A stretch of DNA of 64,000 bases. Origin: Bacillus sp. BHET2 (GTDB lineage Bacteria; Bacillota; Bacilli; Bacillales; Bacillaceae_B). A model generated the notes under the pieces. The model saw only the letters and a program-made list of their open reading frames with translations. It had not been told where the DNA came from and did no database searches. Positions 34,149 to 43,194 of the stretch are shown in pieces (positions within the stretch are counted from its first letter, which is position 1; each line of letters starts with the position of its first letter). The position numbers were made by a program, and so were the translations under genes. The DNA lies in contig NZ_VCQN01000001.1 in assembly GCF_005938125.1 (NCBI RefSeq), positions 930,001 to 994,000 of the forward strand. The letters run 5' to 3'.

Positions 34149-35162
34149 CTAGCTGATCGTTAAGCTAATGGATGAAAGCATCGCTTTTTTGGCTCGTTTA
34201 TCCTGAAGCCAACAGTCGACTTGATGGTCTTTCGATAATTTCGTCTTCACTGGATATACACGGTCACACACTTCCATCGCTTTTTCACACCTGGGACTGA
34301 AAGGACATCCAACAGGCGGTGAAAATAAATCAGGAGGTGAACCTGGGATCGGAATCAGGTCACCACCATCAAGATCTAGTCTAGGAACTGATTTCAGTAA
34401 CCCTTGCGTATAAGGATGTTGAGAGTGATAGAAAATTTCCCTTCTGTTCCCTTCCTCAACAATTTTCCCGGCATACATGACAGCAATTCGATCAGCGACT
34501 TGAGCAACTACCCCTAAATCGTGAGTAATCAATATAATGGATACCCCGGTTTTCTTCTGGATTTCTTTGAATAATTCGAGAATTTGTGCTTGTATGGTTA
34601 CATCCAGTGCTGTTGTAGGTTCATCGGCGATTAACACATCCGGCTCGCATACAAGTGACATGGCAATCACGATTCGCTGTCTCATTCCACCACTAAATTG
34701 ATGGGGATATTGCTTTAATCTTTCTTCAGGATTTGGAATACTTACGAGTTTAAGGATCTCAATTGCTCTTTGTTTTGCCTGCTTCTTAGTAACAGGGTTA
34801 TGTTGCAAAATACCTTCAATAATTTGTTCCCCGACGGTCAATGTTGGATTAAGTGCCGTCATAGGATCCTGAAAGATCATTGAAATATCGGCGCCCCTGA
34901 TCTTCCTCATTTGAGGTTCAGTTATCTTTAAAAGGTCTTTTCCTTTGAAAAGGATCTTTCCGTTCGTCACTTTTCCAGGAGGATCTGGAATCAACCTCAT
35001 AATGCTTTGGGACGTTACACTTTTCCCGCATCCGGACTCTCCAACAATCGCCAGTGTCTCTCCTTTATGTAAATCAAAGCTCACTCCCCTGACTGCCTTT
35101 ACCTCTCCACCATATGTCGTAAATTCGACATGGAGATCTTGAACCGACAATACTTGAATCAT
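34149..35162 (-). CDS. dppD: Dipeptide ABC transporter ATP-binding protein
   Basis: A 337-residue OppD-type ATPase. Walker [14 protein letters not shown] (about 41), Q-loop [13 protein letters not shown], signature [15 protein letters not shown] (about 152), Walker [14 protein letters not shown] and H-loop [10 protein letters not shown]-terminal [14 protein letters not shown] iron-sulfur type extension. ATG 35162 has AAGGAG nine bases upstream, inside the end of dppC. Energises peptide import with YkfD. Confidence 0.93.
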   Translation of the reverse strand: MIQVLSVQDLHVEFTTYGGEVKAVRGVSFDLHKGETLAIVGESGCGKSVTSQSIMRLIPDPPGKVTNGKILFKGKDLLKITEPQMRKIRGADISMIFQDPMTALNPTLTVGEQIIEGILQHNPVTKKQAKQRAIEILKLVSIPNPEERLKQYPHQFSGGMRQRIVIAMSLVCEPDVLIADEPTTALDVTIQAQILELFKEIQKKTGVSIILITHDLGVVAQVADRIAVMYAGKIVEEGNRREIFYHSQHPYTQGLLKSVPRLDLDGGDLIPIPGSPPDLFSPPVGCPFSPRCEKAMEVCDRVYPVKTKLSKDHQVDCWLQDKRAKKAMLSSISLTIS

Positions 35163-35167
35163 GATGA

Positions 35168-36121
35168 TCATCTCCTTAGCTTTGGATCAAGTGAGTCCTG
35201 TAATCCGTCACCTAACACGTTGAATGAAAACATTGTTAATGAAATAAATAGGGCCGGGAAGAATAATCGCCACCAATACCCAGATAAAATCGTAGATAAA
35301 CCGTCATTGGCCATAACACCCCAACTTGCATACGGAGCTTGAATACCCAATCCAAGGAAACTTAAGAATGCTTCAGCAAAAATAGCGCTTGGTACGGTCA
35401 GAGTCATCTGAACAATGATCGGACCCATTGTATTAGGAAGCAGATTCTTCCGTATGATTTTAGCTGTTTTTGTGCCAAATGTTTTGGAGGCAAGAATAAA
35501 TTCATAGTTTTTAATTTGAAGTACCTGTCCCCTTACAATCCTGGCCATTCCGATCCAGCCTGTCACGGTCAAGGCGACGATAATTGTCAGTAACCCCGGA
35601 CCCATTACGACCATTAATAAAATTACGACTAACAAGTATGGCAATCCGTAAAGAATTTCTACAATACGCATCATGATGTTATCGGTTTTTCCGCCTTTAT
35701 ATCCTGCAATGCCTCCATAGACGATACCAATGACAAAATCAATTAGTGCAGCCATAAAGCCCACAAACAATGAAATTCTCGCTCCATACCATGTACGTGT
35801 AAAGACATCCCGTCCCATATCATCGGTTCCAAACCAATGGTTTCCTGATGGAGGAAGGTTTTGGTTCGAGAGTGTTTGCTTTGTTACGTCATGGGGAGAA
35901 ATAATCGGGCCGATAAACGCCATTACAATTAATCCAATTAAAAATACAAAGCCAAGCATGGCAAGCTTATTTTTCACGAGACGCTTCCAAGCATCCTGCC
36001 AGTAGGAAAGACTCGGTCTCACCACCGCTTCTGCATCATCTTTATTCCTCTGCTTGGGTATGAACCACTCATCTTTCACATCTGGAATCACGATAGGCTC
36101 CTGGTGTTTTGGTACCCCCAT
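35168..36121 (-). CDS. dppC: Dipeptide ABC transporter permease
   Basis: A 317-residue permease with an N-terminal cytoplasmic stretch, a first helix (about 54-75) and five more, and the EAA motif region (about 220-245, NYEFILASKTFGTKTAKIIRKNLLPN) that contacts the ATPases. The N-terminal OppC_N region and NHWFGTDDMGRDVFTRTWYGAR are typical of OppC/DppC. Its ATG overlaps the dppB stop (TAATG). Confidence 0.93.
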   Translation of the reverse strand: MGVPKHQEPIVIPDVKDEWFIPKQRNKDDAEAVVRPSLSYWQDAWKRLVKNKLAMLGFVFLIGLIVMAFIGPIISPHDVTKQTLSNQNLPPSGNHWFGTDDMGRDVFTRTWYGARISLFVGFMAALIDFVIGIVYGGIAGYKGGKTDNIMMRIVEILYGLPYLLVVILLMVVMGPGLLTIIVALTVTGWIGMARIVRGQVLQIKNYEFILASKTFGTKTAKIIRKNLLPNTMGPIIVQMTLTVPSAIFAEAFLSFLGLGIQAPYASWGVMANDGLSTILSGYWWRLFFPALFISLTMFSFNVLGDGLQDSLDPKLRR

Positions 36122-37053
36122 TACTTCGCCTCCTTCTTATGTAATTTAATCCGTGGGTCAAGGAAGCCATAAGCTAAATCTACTAAAAATAACATAAGGA
36201 TAAGAAATGCACTGTAAAATACAGTTGTGCCCATAATGACCGGATAATCACGCTGATTAATGCTTTCCACAAAATACTTTCCCATTCCTGGGATAGCAAA
36301 GATCTGTTCAATGACGAATGTTCCAGTCAAAATACCTGCTGCTAATGTTCCAAGTACCGTAACAACAGGTAGTAAAGCATTCCGAAGGGCATGTTTAAAG
36401 ACTATCTTGATTGGTGATAAACCCTTTGCCTTGGCTGTTCGAATATAATCCTGTGTCAACACTTCCAACATGCTTGAGCGCGTCAGCCGGGCAATGATTG
36501 CCATCGGTCCCGTAGCTAAAGCTAGTGTTGGAAGTATCATATGGCGCCAGCTCGTCCATGTAGCAACAGGTAGTATTTCCCAATTAACAGCTACTTGCTG
36601 AATAAGTAGCGTCGCCATAACGAAGTTTGGTATCGAAATCCCAAGTACAGCAAACGTCATCGCAAGATAATCAATGATTCCATTATGTCTGAGCGCTGCC
36701 AATATCCCTAGAATAACTCCGGAAAGTACAGCGATCACGAGAGTTGTCATTCCTAATTCAAAAGAGATCGGAAAGCCTCTTCCCAACAAATCATTCACAG
36801 TTTGGGAAGGCTGCGTAATAGATGGTCCAAAATCTAACGAAACAAGAGACTTTAAATAGAGAAGGTATTGAACCATCAATGGCTCATTTAAATGATAATG
36901 CGCTTCTAAATTTTGCTGTACGATTTCACTTGTATTCCGCTCTTCGTTGAACGGAGAACCTGGTATCGCATGCATTAAGAAAAACGTTAATGTCACAATC
37001 AGCCATAGAGTCATTGCCATGGCAAGCAATCTTTTCAATAAATATGTACCCAT
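36121..37053 (-). CDS. dppB: Dipeptide ABC transporter permease
   Basis: A 310-residue permease with six membrane helices and the DppB/OppB EAA loop (DYIRTAKAKGLSPIKIVFKHALRNALLPV, about 205-233). The start MGTYLLKRLLAMAM fits the conserved family start, so ATG 37053 is chosen over GTG 37062. The ribosome site is weak; it lies 14 bp after the dppA stop and may rely on coupling. Confidence 0.92.
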   Translation of the reverse strand: MGTYLLKRLLAMAMTLWLIVTLTFFLMHAIPGSPFNEERNTSEIVQQNLEAHYHLNEPLMVQYLLYLKSLVSLDFGPSITQPSQTVNDLLGRGFPISFELGMTTLVIAVLSGVILGILAALRHNGIIDYLAMTFAVLGISIPNFVMATLLIQQVAVNWEILPVATWTSWRHMILPTLALATGPMAIIARLTRSSMLEVLTQDYIRTAKAKGLSPIKIVFKHALRNALLPVVTVLGTLAAGILTGTFVIEQIFAIPGMGKYFVESINQRDYPVIMGTTVFYSAFLILMLFLVDLAYGFLDPRIKLHKKEAK

Positions 37054-37067
37054 TGATCTCACACTTT

Positions 37068-37892
37068 CTAACAGAATGTTGTACGCATCGCTAGTTCAGT
37101 CATCACAAGCATGGCTCTATAGGCTTCAAGAATATCTTTTGCCTCATATCGCACTGTCGTTGTACCAGTTTCAAGTTCCGTTCCCGGCATGAGACTTGCC
37201 CACTCCGCCTGTCCGTAATTCGTAAATTCTACTCGCAACGTTGGACGTTCCGGAGGGGTAAGAGGATGTACGTTTTCTTTATTATGTATCGCTTCTTTGG
37301 TTTTCTCCTTTAATAATTGAGCTGATTTCTGAGGTGTCAGACTTTTTGCAACGGAACGGGAAATCGATTCTTTTACTACTACTGTCTTAACATTAGGAAT
37401 TAACGATTCTGCCTCAAGGGCAGCTTGGTCATCTCCAGCAACCAATAAAATAGGTACTCCGTAATACCCTGCTACATAAGCGTTAAATCCCAGCTCTCCC
37501 ACGACAACATCATTAATGAACATATTTCGAACGCCGAAAATCATCGAATGTGACATCACCCCCTTCATGGAAGCTCTTGCATGATATCCCACAAAAAAAG
37601 CCCCATCATACGTCTCATCCAGCCCTTGAACCATGGAATATGGTTTCGCTCCACCAGATATGAGTTTCGTTTCAGGATGCAACTTTTCTATTAATAGATT
37701 GTTCATTTGAGAATGACTATCATTGATGAGTACTTCTTTGCAGTTTAAATCAAATGCAGTACTCGCCACAGCATTCGCTTCATCTGTCATCATGATTCTC
37801 CCACGCTCATAATTGTGCTTACTCGAATCCACATGTGTATGATCTACAAGGCCTGTTATACCTTCCATGTCAACTGACATATAAATCTTCAT
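37068..37892 (-). CDS. dppA: D-aminopeptidase
   Basis: A 274-residue zinc D-aminopeptidase, the same length as B. subtilis DppA. SVDMEGI (residues 5-11) with the DxE zinc ligands, VGYHARA and SHSMIFG histidines, and a conserved LVAGDD region. It releases N-terminal D-residues from short peptides. ATG 37892 has AGGGGGG at a good distance; an upstream in-frame ATG at 37913 is not supported. First gene of the nine-gene operon, 38 bp after a CodY-like site. Confidence 0.93.
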   Translation of the reverse strand: MKIYMSVDMEGITGLVDHTHVDSSKHNYERGRIMMTDEANAVASTAFDLNCKEVLINDSHSQMNNLLIEKLHPETKLISGGAKPYSMVQGLDETYDGAFFVGYHARASMKGVMSHSMIFGVRNMFINDVVVGELGFNAYVAGYYGVPILLVAGDDQAALEAESLIPNVKTVVVKESISRSVAKSLTPQKSAQLLKEKTKEAIHNKENVHPLTPPERPTLRVEFTNYGQAEWASLMPGTELETGTTTVRYEAKDILEAYRAMLVMTELAMRTTFC

Positions 37893-37929
37893 ATAATGTG
37901 TCCCCCCTCTCAAGAAAGTATTTATTAAA

Positions 37930-37970
37930 TTTTCTTAATATTATAAATATTAATTAGATAGATTACAACA
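37930..37970 (-). promoter_or_regulatory. dpp operon promoter with CodY-like box
   Basis: On the minus strand -35 TTGTAA (37965-37970), 17-bp spacer, -10 TATAAT (37942-37947). AATATTAAGAAAATT (37930-37944) matches 13 of 15 positions of the CodY motif AATTTTCWGAAAATT and overlaps the start-site side of the promoter. B. subtilis dpp is CodY-repressed in rich medium, so the same control is expected here. Confidence 0.8.
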
Positions 37971-38290
37971 TTTTTTTGAATAAAAAGGAATATATTCCTA
38001 TTTTCATAAAAACAGGAAATTAGAACTACACTTCTATTATTTTCACCCTTATTGTTTAACTGTTTGAATTAAACTAGTTATATAGAAGTATCGATTTTAT
38101 CAAAAAATGAAAAAGCGATGAATTTCTTAATCAAAATCACACCGCTTTTATTTGTTTCAACACTTTTTAGGTTCCATGGGCTTTTATTGTGAAGAGAAGG
38201 AAGAATGGCCTATATCCATACATTCAGAATATTTATATTTATGCAGAATAAATAAAACCGTTTTCAATCTAGGAAAGTCATAAAAAACAA
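37971..38290. other. AT-rich spacer upstream of dpp
   Basis: About 320 very AT-rich bases without a recognised ORF. A weak inverted repeat (AAAAGCG ... CGCTTTT, about 38111-38147) is present; nothing else is supported. Confidence 0.4.
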
Positions 38291-38322
38291 AAAGACCTGA
38301 GATGATCCATCTCCAGGTCTTT
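38291..38322 (-). terminator. Terminator of the 59-residue ORF
   Basis: AAAGACCTGAGATG and CATCTCCAGGTCTTT pair with one bulge around ATC; T-rich on the minus strand. Confidence 0.75.
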
Positions 38323-38339
38323 ATCTTTGTTCATGTATA

Positions 38340-38519
38340 TTAGCTTATTTTATTCAAAAGTTTTTCTGAGTGCTGAGCGCCCATCTCTGCCACTAAATCG
38401 AGTAATTCTGCTTTCGTTGCTTCATCCAGGCCTTTATAAATAAGGAAAGCTTGTGTTGCATCAGAAGTAATCAACTTTCGGTATAACTTCGATATCCTTT
38501 TACTCCTGTGGGTCTCCAT
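38340..38519 (-). CDS. Small helical protein, unknown function
   Basis: Fifty-nine residues, two to three amphipathic helices with no membrane segment: a basic start METHRSKRISKLYRKL and an acidic helix LDEATKAELLDLVAEMGAQ. GAGGAGG is six bases before ATG 38519; an in-frame ATG 48 bases upstream lacks a site. I do not recognise the family. Confidence 0.7.
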   Translation of the reverse strand: METHRSKRISKLYRKLITSDATQAFLIYKGLDEATKAELLDLVAEMGAQHSEKLLNKIS

Positions 38520-38760
38520 TAGATCCTCCTCTATAAACCTTTCTGCTATTATAATAAATATAGGCATGTTTTTTCAATATATTCTTTAAAAATTAATGTT
38601 GTAACAAAATGACTCAATCTTTTTTGATGACAGCTAAAGGTAAGGGTAAGGTTAATAACTTATATACCCAAAGTTCATGTACCAAAACTCATAAGAGGCA
38701 TTTTTTCATTTGTTGACATATCAATTCCGACCCCATCCGTCATTCGCATTTTGGAGTTAA

Positions 38761-39297
38761 TCAATTTTCATTGAACTCATATTGTCTATACTCCCCGTTA
38801 TGAGAAGACAACTTTAGAATATTTTGATCGGCAGGTACTCCGTTAAAAAATGCGCCAATACAACCTGTCGTGCATCGGTGGCCGGAAATCAATATATTCT
38901 TCCCATTCAGTGAATGACGGCGATTCTGAAGTTCATTCATAAATGCAAAGACTCTCTCCATATATTGCTCTTTTCTTTCTACCCCTTTATAAACAGCCGG
39001 ATTTGGAAGAACACCAGCCATCTTCACTTCACTTTTCAACAAACCATCCGCTTCTCCTAAATCATAGACATCCAATCTTGAATCTATAATTACAGGTTTT
39101 CCTGTTGCAATTTCTACCGTTTGTATCGCTCTTTTCTGGGGGGAAGAAAAAATGTAATCGAAATGAATCTGCTTAAGTGCAACCTCTAAATTTCGTGCTT
39201 GATTAATTCCTTCTTCGTTTAGGGGAAGACCGTTCCTTCCTTGTAGCCTGCCTTCTTTATTGAAATTGGTTTGTCCGTGCCTGATTACATAGATCAT
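38761..39297 (-). CDS. Histidine phosphatase (phosphoglycerate mutase-like)
   Basis: A 178-residue histidine phosphatase: catalytic IRHGQTNFN (about 5-13), FSSPQKRAIQT (about 51-61) with the second arginine, and the late histidine in ISGHRCTTGC (about 142). Substrate unknown. ATG 39297 with AAAGG is preferred; a longer frame upstream has no site. Single gene. Confidence 0.87.
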   Translation of the reverse strand: MIYVIRHGQTNFNKEGRLQGRNGLPLNEEGINQARNLEVALKQIHFDYIFSSPQKRAIQTVEIATGKPVIIDSRLDVYDLGEADGLLKSEVKMAGVLPNPAVYKGVERKEQYMERVFAFMNELQNRRHSLNGKNILISGHRCTTGCIGAFFNGVPADQNILKLSSHNGEYRQYEFNEN

Positions 39298-39383
39298 GTG
39301 GTATTTCCTTTCAGTGGTACTTTTTTTCTTTTCAAAGAAACATAGTGCTTTACTTATTTTAACATAATATTCCAATACCTATA

Positions 39384-39415
39384 AAAATAAGCTATCCAAG
39401 TGGACAGCTTATTTT
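39384..39415 (-). terminator. Terminator of the TraB-family gene
   Basis: AAAATAAGCT-TCCA and TGGA-AGCTTATTTT pair with one central wobble and a 2-nt loop; T-rich on the minus strand. Confidence 0.75.
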
Positions 39416-39421
39416 GCTACA

Positions 39422-40597
39422 TCATAAATTCTCAATGAATAACCTCACTACATCCGCTCCACCAATGACTGTACCCAGTGTGCTTCCTAGGTTAGCAAGT
39501 ACGACAATGAGAAGGATGCGTGTCACTTTATTTCTCCAAAATCCTTTGACACTTAATACGTCTTCAGGAAGGGAATCAAAATCGCCTACATTAGGCCTGC
39601 GGAAGTACGCTTGTACGAACCCTGCAAACCAGCCCGCAGCAAGGAGGGGGTTTAAAGATGTAATCGGCGCTGCAACGAATGCAGTTAATATCGCTAAAGG
39701 GTGTCCTAACCCGATGGCCACACCGAGTGCAGAGAAACCGCCGTTCCATAAAATCCAGCTGATACCTTGTTGAATTCCTGCATCAGGATTTGAGATGAAT
39801 GTATAGACAATCACCGCGAGAATCATAAAGGGGATCGTCCATCCAATGATCTTTGGCCATTTCGATTTAGCAGGACGTGCATTCAGCTTTTCTAAATCGT
39901 GTTCTTTATAGATTTCTTTTGTAATACCTGGAACGTGAGCTGCACCTAGAACAGCAACAATCTTCTCTCCTGGGGCATCTTTGATTTTCTGAGCAAGATA
40001 TTGATCCCGTTCGTCAATCAAGGGTGTTTTCAATTTAGGAAACACCTGGGTGAACTCATTCAACATGGAATCGAGCATATCCTGTGATTTGATTTTCTCG
40101 AGCTCTTCTTCCGTAATGGTATCATTACTGAAAATACTGTAAATGATTTGGGTCATCAGTTTTGCTTTACCACTAAACCCGACGCTATTCCATATGCGGG
40201 AGAAAGTGATTTGGATGTTACGGTCAGCTAGGACCAATTCGGCTCCTGATTCATTCGCGGATTCAATACCTTGTATCATTTCCTGACCCGGTTTGATGCC
40301 GAATTGCTTTGCCATTCGACGCTGGAATGATCCGATGGCAAGATTCATAAGAAGCAAGGTCGCTTTCTTATCCTTGATAACCTGAAAGATATCTGTATCC
40401 TTCCATTTGTCTCCTTCTACAATGGATTGATAGCGTGGTTCATCCAGTTCGACACATACCGTGTCCGGCTGTTCGGCTTCTATCACTTCTTTAACCTGCT
40501 CCGCACTTTGACGGGATACATGGGCGGTTCCGATGAGAATGAATTCCTTCCCATCCATATGTATTCTCGTAATATTCTTTTCATTTTCTGATGTCAT
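39422..40597 (-). CDS. TraB family protein
   Basis: A 391-residue protein of the TraB/PrgY pheromone-shutdown family: ILIGTAHVSRQSAEQVK (about 20-36) and CVELDEPRY (about 51-59), a conserved glutamate/histidine set typical of the EreA/ChaN-like fold, with GAAHVPGI (about 225) near the end of the domain, and four hydrophobic helices in the C-terminal third (about 255-390). In enterococci TraB limits pheromone production; in Bacillus the role is unknown. ATG 40597 with GAAGG is preferred. Confidence 0.88.
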   Translation of the reverse strand: MTSENEKNITRIHMDGKEFILIGTAHVSRQSAEQVKEVIEAEQPDTVCVELDEPRYQSIVEGDKWKDTDIFQVIKDKKATLLLMNLAIGSFQRRMAKQFGIKPGQEMIQGIESANESGAELVLADRNIQITFSRIWNSVGFSGKAKLMTQIIYSIFSNDTITEEELEKIKSQDMLDSMLNEFTQVFPKLKTPLIDERDQYLAQKIKDAPGEKIVAVLGAAHVPGITKEIYKEHDLEKLNARPAKSKWPKIIGWTIPFMILAVIVYTFISNPDAGIQQGISWILWNGGFSALGVAIGLGHPLAILTAFVAAPITSLNPLLAAGWFAGFVQAYFRRPNVGDFDSLPEDVLSVKGFWRNKVTRILLIVVLANLGSTLGTVIGGADVVRLFIENL

Positions 40598-40935
40598 AGT
40601 GTACCTTCCTTCAATTCCACTGACTTTCAATTATTAAATTGAATCTTCTCCATTATGATAAACTAGTTTTGGCAAAATTTAAATAAATACTAATCAGATT
40701 CATGAAAGATCTTGATTGATGTGATGATATTAAAGGGTTTCATGCACCAGTGATGGAGCTAAATGACAGTGTAGAACGATTTATCAGCGAATTTATAATT
40801 TTATCATCGATTTTAGCATTATATCAGCGAAATCACCGTTTTATCAGCGAATTTCAACATATATCGGCGAATTCATTCCGTGTCGGCTAGCCCTCTATTT
40901 CTTATCATTAACAGGATAGACTTCGCATTCAACTA
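40598..40935. other. Intergenic region carrying a 20-bp tandem array
   Basis: About 340 bases between two minus-strand genes. No ORF with a ribosome site; its main content is the tandem array at 40781-40880. Confidence 0.6.
40781..40880. repeat. Tandem array, five copies of a 20-bp unit
   Basis: Five consecutive 20-mers starting at 40781, 40801, 40821, 40841 and 40861, each beginning with a variant of TTATCAGCGAATTT: TTATCAGCGAATTT, TTATCATCGATTTT, ATATCAGCGAAATC, TTATCAGCGAATTT, ATATCGGCGAATTC; a sixth, worn start TGTCGGCTA follows at 40881. The first nine or ten bases are conserved and the last six vary. Period is exactly 20, so not codon-based. Confidence 0.85.
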
Positions 40936-40972
40936 AAAAACCGTGATTCCAAAAATTGAATCACGGTTTTTT
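40936..40972 (-). terminator. Terminator of the DUF4145 gene
   Basis: Perfect 14-bp stem AAAAACCGTGATTC/GAATCACGGTTTTT with an 8-nt loop. Confidence 0.85.
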
Positions 40973-40996
40973 TCACTATTGTCCAAAGGATATACA

Positions 40997-41686
40997 CTAA
41001 TACTTCTTTTCGATTTTCTCTTGAAGCGTTTCTATTTTTTCCGGAAGAACAAATAAGTATTCAATGAGTCCCTCTAATAATTCCATAAGCAGACTCGCTG
41101 TTTCATCGTCTATTTCTCTTTCCAATTCGAGCATTTCGTAGAATGGAGAATTGGGATGCACCAAATGGCTAAGTGCCTGGATTGGCTTGGAAAGGTCGAC
41201 ATTTTCCGGCAACTGATCAAACTGTTCTGATAAAGACTGTCCGGAAGCTTTCTCACCGTTGAAATTCTTCAGTACACTTTCCAGCACCCGCTTTGACATG
41301 ACAGCTGTTGCTGAGTTGTCCTTTGTCTGACTTACATTCAAAGCGGAACGAAATGATCGGACAAGGTCCTGCGGTATACGCTTATTCCCTTGAATTTGAT
41401 CTAACGGTCCATTCGTTGCTAGAGGATCGTAAATATAAAGACCCGCTTCCTCCCGGTGGTTGAGAGAATCATCATTGAGCATAATAACAAATACAGTCGG
41501 TTTCTTACATTCTGAGCAACTAGCCTCAGCAAACAGTCCTTTTTTATTCACCTGATAGAAATTGGCCTTCAAAATGAATTCACTTGTCTTAGTGCAGTTT
41601 GGACATTGACTTTTAACCTTCTTAGGAACTTTTTGATATCCATACTGAATATGCGACAACACAGACCCCGGTAAGATTTCTCTCAT
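40997..41686 (-). CDS. DUF4145 domain-containing protein with zinc ribbon
   Basis: A 229-residue protein. Two CxxC knuckles, QCPNCTK (about 28) and SCSECKK (about 58), form a zinc ribbon; then a helical DUF4145-type segment with NSATAVMSKRVLESVLKNF (about 121-139) and LSHLVHPNSPFYEMLELE. DUF4145 often accompanies restriction or toxin-related proteins but is also found alone, as here; function unknown. AGGAGG before ATG. Single gene. Confidence 0.8.
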   Translation of the reverse strand: MREILPGSVLSHIQYGYQKVPKKVKSQCPNCTKTSEFILKANFYQVNKKGLFAEASCSECKKPTVFVIMLNDDSLNHREEAGLYIYDPLATNGPLDQIQGNKRIPQDLVRSFRSALNVSQTKDNSATAVMSKRVLESVLKNFNGEKASGQSLSEQFDQLPENVDLSKPIQALSHLVHPNSPFYEMLELEREIDDETASLLMELLEGLIEYLFVLPEKIETLQEKIEKKY

Positions 41687-41880
41687 TTGTACCTCCTAAA
41701 AAACACACCTTGAATCCTAGATTTTAAACTATTCGGACAATTGAAGATAAAAAAACGCTTTCCTTTTATCAAAATTATACCTTTGCTAGAAATGATTACA
41801 AGATTAAATATCTGGAAATCTAGTTTTGTGATAATAGAACTAAGAAAGGGAAAACAGTTGTTACATCGTTGCAAAATGCG

Positions 41881-42954
41881 TTATCGATTAAACTTACCTA
41901 GCGTATCCCCTACTTGATGGACCACGGAGTATATGAGATCATTTACAGATTGGTCTTTACTGAGACGGGGACTTTGACCAGACCATAGGGACATGAATTC
42001 CGGGTTCGACTGTTTCCCTGCCTCTTTTCTAAACTCTTTGGTTAGCATGTTTTGAATCGGATAGGGAGGGAGGAGATCTTCATAAACTTGCATCTCCTTC
42101 GTAAATGTGTTCGCCAAACCTCTTGCTGGTTTTCCGCTAAACACCGATGTAATGACCGTATCAGTTTCTAGAGCATTTATTATAGCCTTCTTATGAACAG
42201 CATGTGCCCCACTTTCTTTACATGTGAGAAATGCGGTTCCCATTTGCACTCCTTGTGCACCTAAAGCAAGAGCAGCTGCAACACCCCTTCCATCCATAAT
42301 TCCACCAGCTGCAATAACTGGAATTTTCACCACATCCACTACTTGGGGTACAAGAGAAAAAGTACCGATCATCGATTGATCGAAAGAACGAAGAAACGTG
42401 CCTCTGTGTCCACCCGCTTCACTCCCTTGGGCGACAATAATATCCACCCCGCTCTCTTCATTAAGAAGAGCTTCTTCAACTGTTGTAGCGGTACCAATAA
42501 CTGTGATTCCTTCTTTCTTTAACTCTTTCACAATCTCTTTAGTTGGTGCGCCAAACGTAAAGCTGCAGACAGGAATTTTTTCATTAATGATGAATTCTAC
42601 CTGTTTTTCAAAATCAAATTGGGGATATGTGATTGATTCCTGCCCCTTAATAAACAACTCTTTATTATAACGTTCCATAATTTTCCTAGTATTGGTAATT
42701 TGTTCTTCGCTTCTCACGGGAGTTTCAGGAATGAAAAGGTTCACCCCAAAAGGGCGAATTGTTTGTTCTTGGATTTGATTGATGGCTTCTTTCATATCAT
42801 CAGGAGTCATATACCCTGCGCCAAGGGTTCCGAGTAGCCCCGAATTAGAGACAGTAGCTACCAAACTCGGAGTTGTGACTCCTCCAGCCATTCCTGCCTG
42901 GATAATGGGGTATTCGGTGTCTAGTAGTCTAGAAACACTGTTTTGATTCCACAT
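41881..42954 (-). CDS. Nitronate monooxygenase / NAD(P)H-dependent flavin oxidoreductase
   Basis: A 357-residue FMN TIM-barrel: IIQAGMAGGVTTPSLVATVSN (about 17-37), VIGTATTVEEALLNEESGVDIIVAQGSEAGGHRGTF (about 130-165) and AAGGIMDGRGVAAALALGAQGVQMGTAFL (about 200-228), the FMN-phosphate sites of the 2-nitropropane dioxygenase family. ATG 42954 has AAAGGAGG eight bases upstream. Members oxidise alkyl nitronates; some act as enoyl-ACP reductases (FabK), so the exact reaction is open. Confidence 0.88.
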   Translation of the reverse strand: MWNQNSVSRLLDTEYPIIQAGMAGGVTTPSLVATVSNSGLLGTLGAGYMTPDDMKEAINQIQEQTIRPFGVNLFIPETPVRSEEQITNTRKIMERYNKELFIKGQESITYPQFDFEKQVEFIINEKIPVCSFTFGAPTKEIVKELKKEGITVIGTATTVEEALLNEESGVDIIVAQGSEAGGHRGTFLRSFDQSMIGTFSLVPQVVDVVKIPVIAAGGIMDGRGVAAALALGAQGVQMGTAFLTCKESGAHAVHKKAIINALETDTVITSVFSGKPARGLANTFTKEMQVYEDLLPPYPIQNMLTKEFRKEAGKQSNPEFMSLWSGQSPRLSKDQSVNDLIYSVVHQVGDTLGKFNR

Positions 42955-43154
42955 GATTTTCCTCCTTTTACAAGAATCACTAGAGTCGTATTGCACAAAT
43001 AAATTATGTCAAATATTTTCTTTTTGTACAATTGATTCGATCGTTTCAATTCTTCGTGATACGATTGTATTCATTCGTACTTATTTATCCTTATAATTGA
43101 TAAAATGTTTCACTACCGTACTTCCAACGGGGAAAGGCATCATCAATAAAATAG

Positions 43155-43192
43155 AAAACGCACAAAGCTGACGCTTACTCTGTGCGTTTTTT
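43155..43192 (-). terminator. Terminator of the kinase-like gene
   Basis: AAAACGCACA/TGTGCGTTTT stem with a 16-nt loop, immediately after the stop of the gene at 43195. Confidence 0.75.
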
Positions 43193-43194
43193 AG

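Noticed and set aside
39414..39773. 119-codon open frame antisense to the TraB-family gene
   Set aside because: Shadow frame of the opposite strand; the TraB protein has clear family motifs.
40781..40880. CRISPR array
   Set aside because: Units abut at 20 bp with only ~6 variable bases, so there are no spacers of CRISPR length, and no cas genes are nearby.
41683..41874. 63-codon open frame on the minus strand upstream of the DUF4145 gene
   Set aside because: It covers the upstream region and ribosome site of the DUF4145 gene and has no site of its own.
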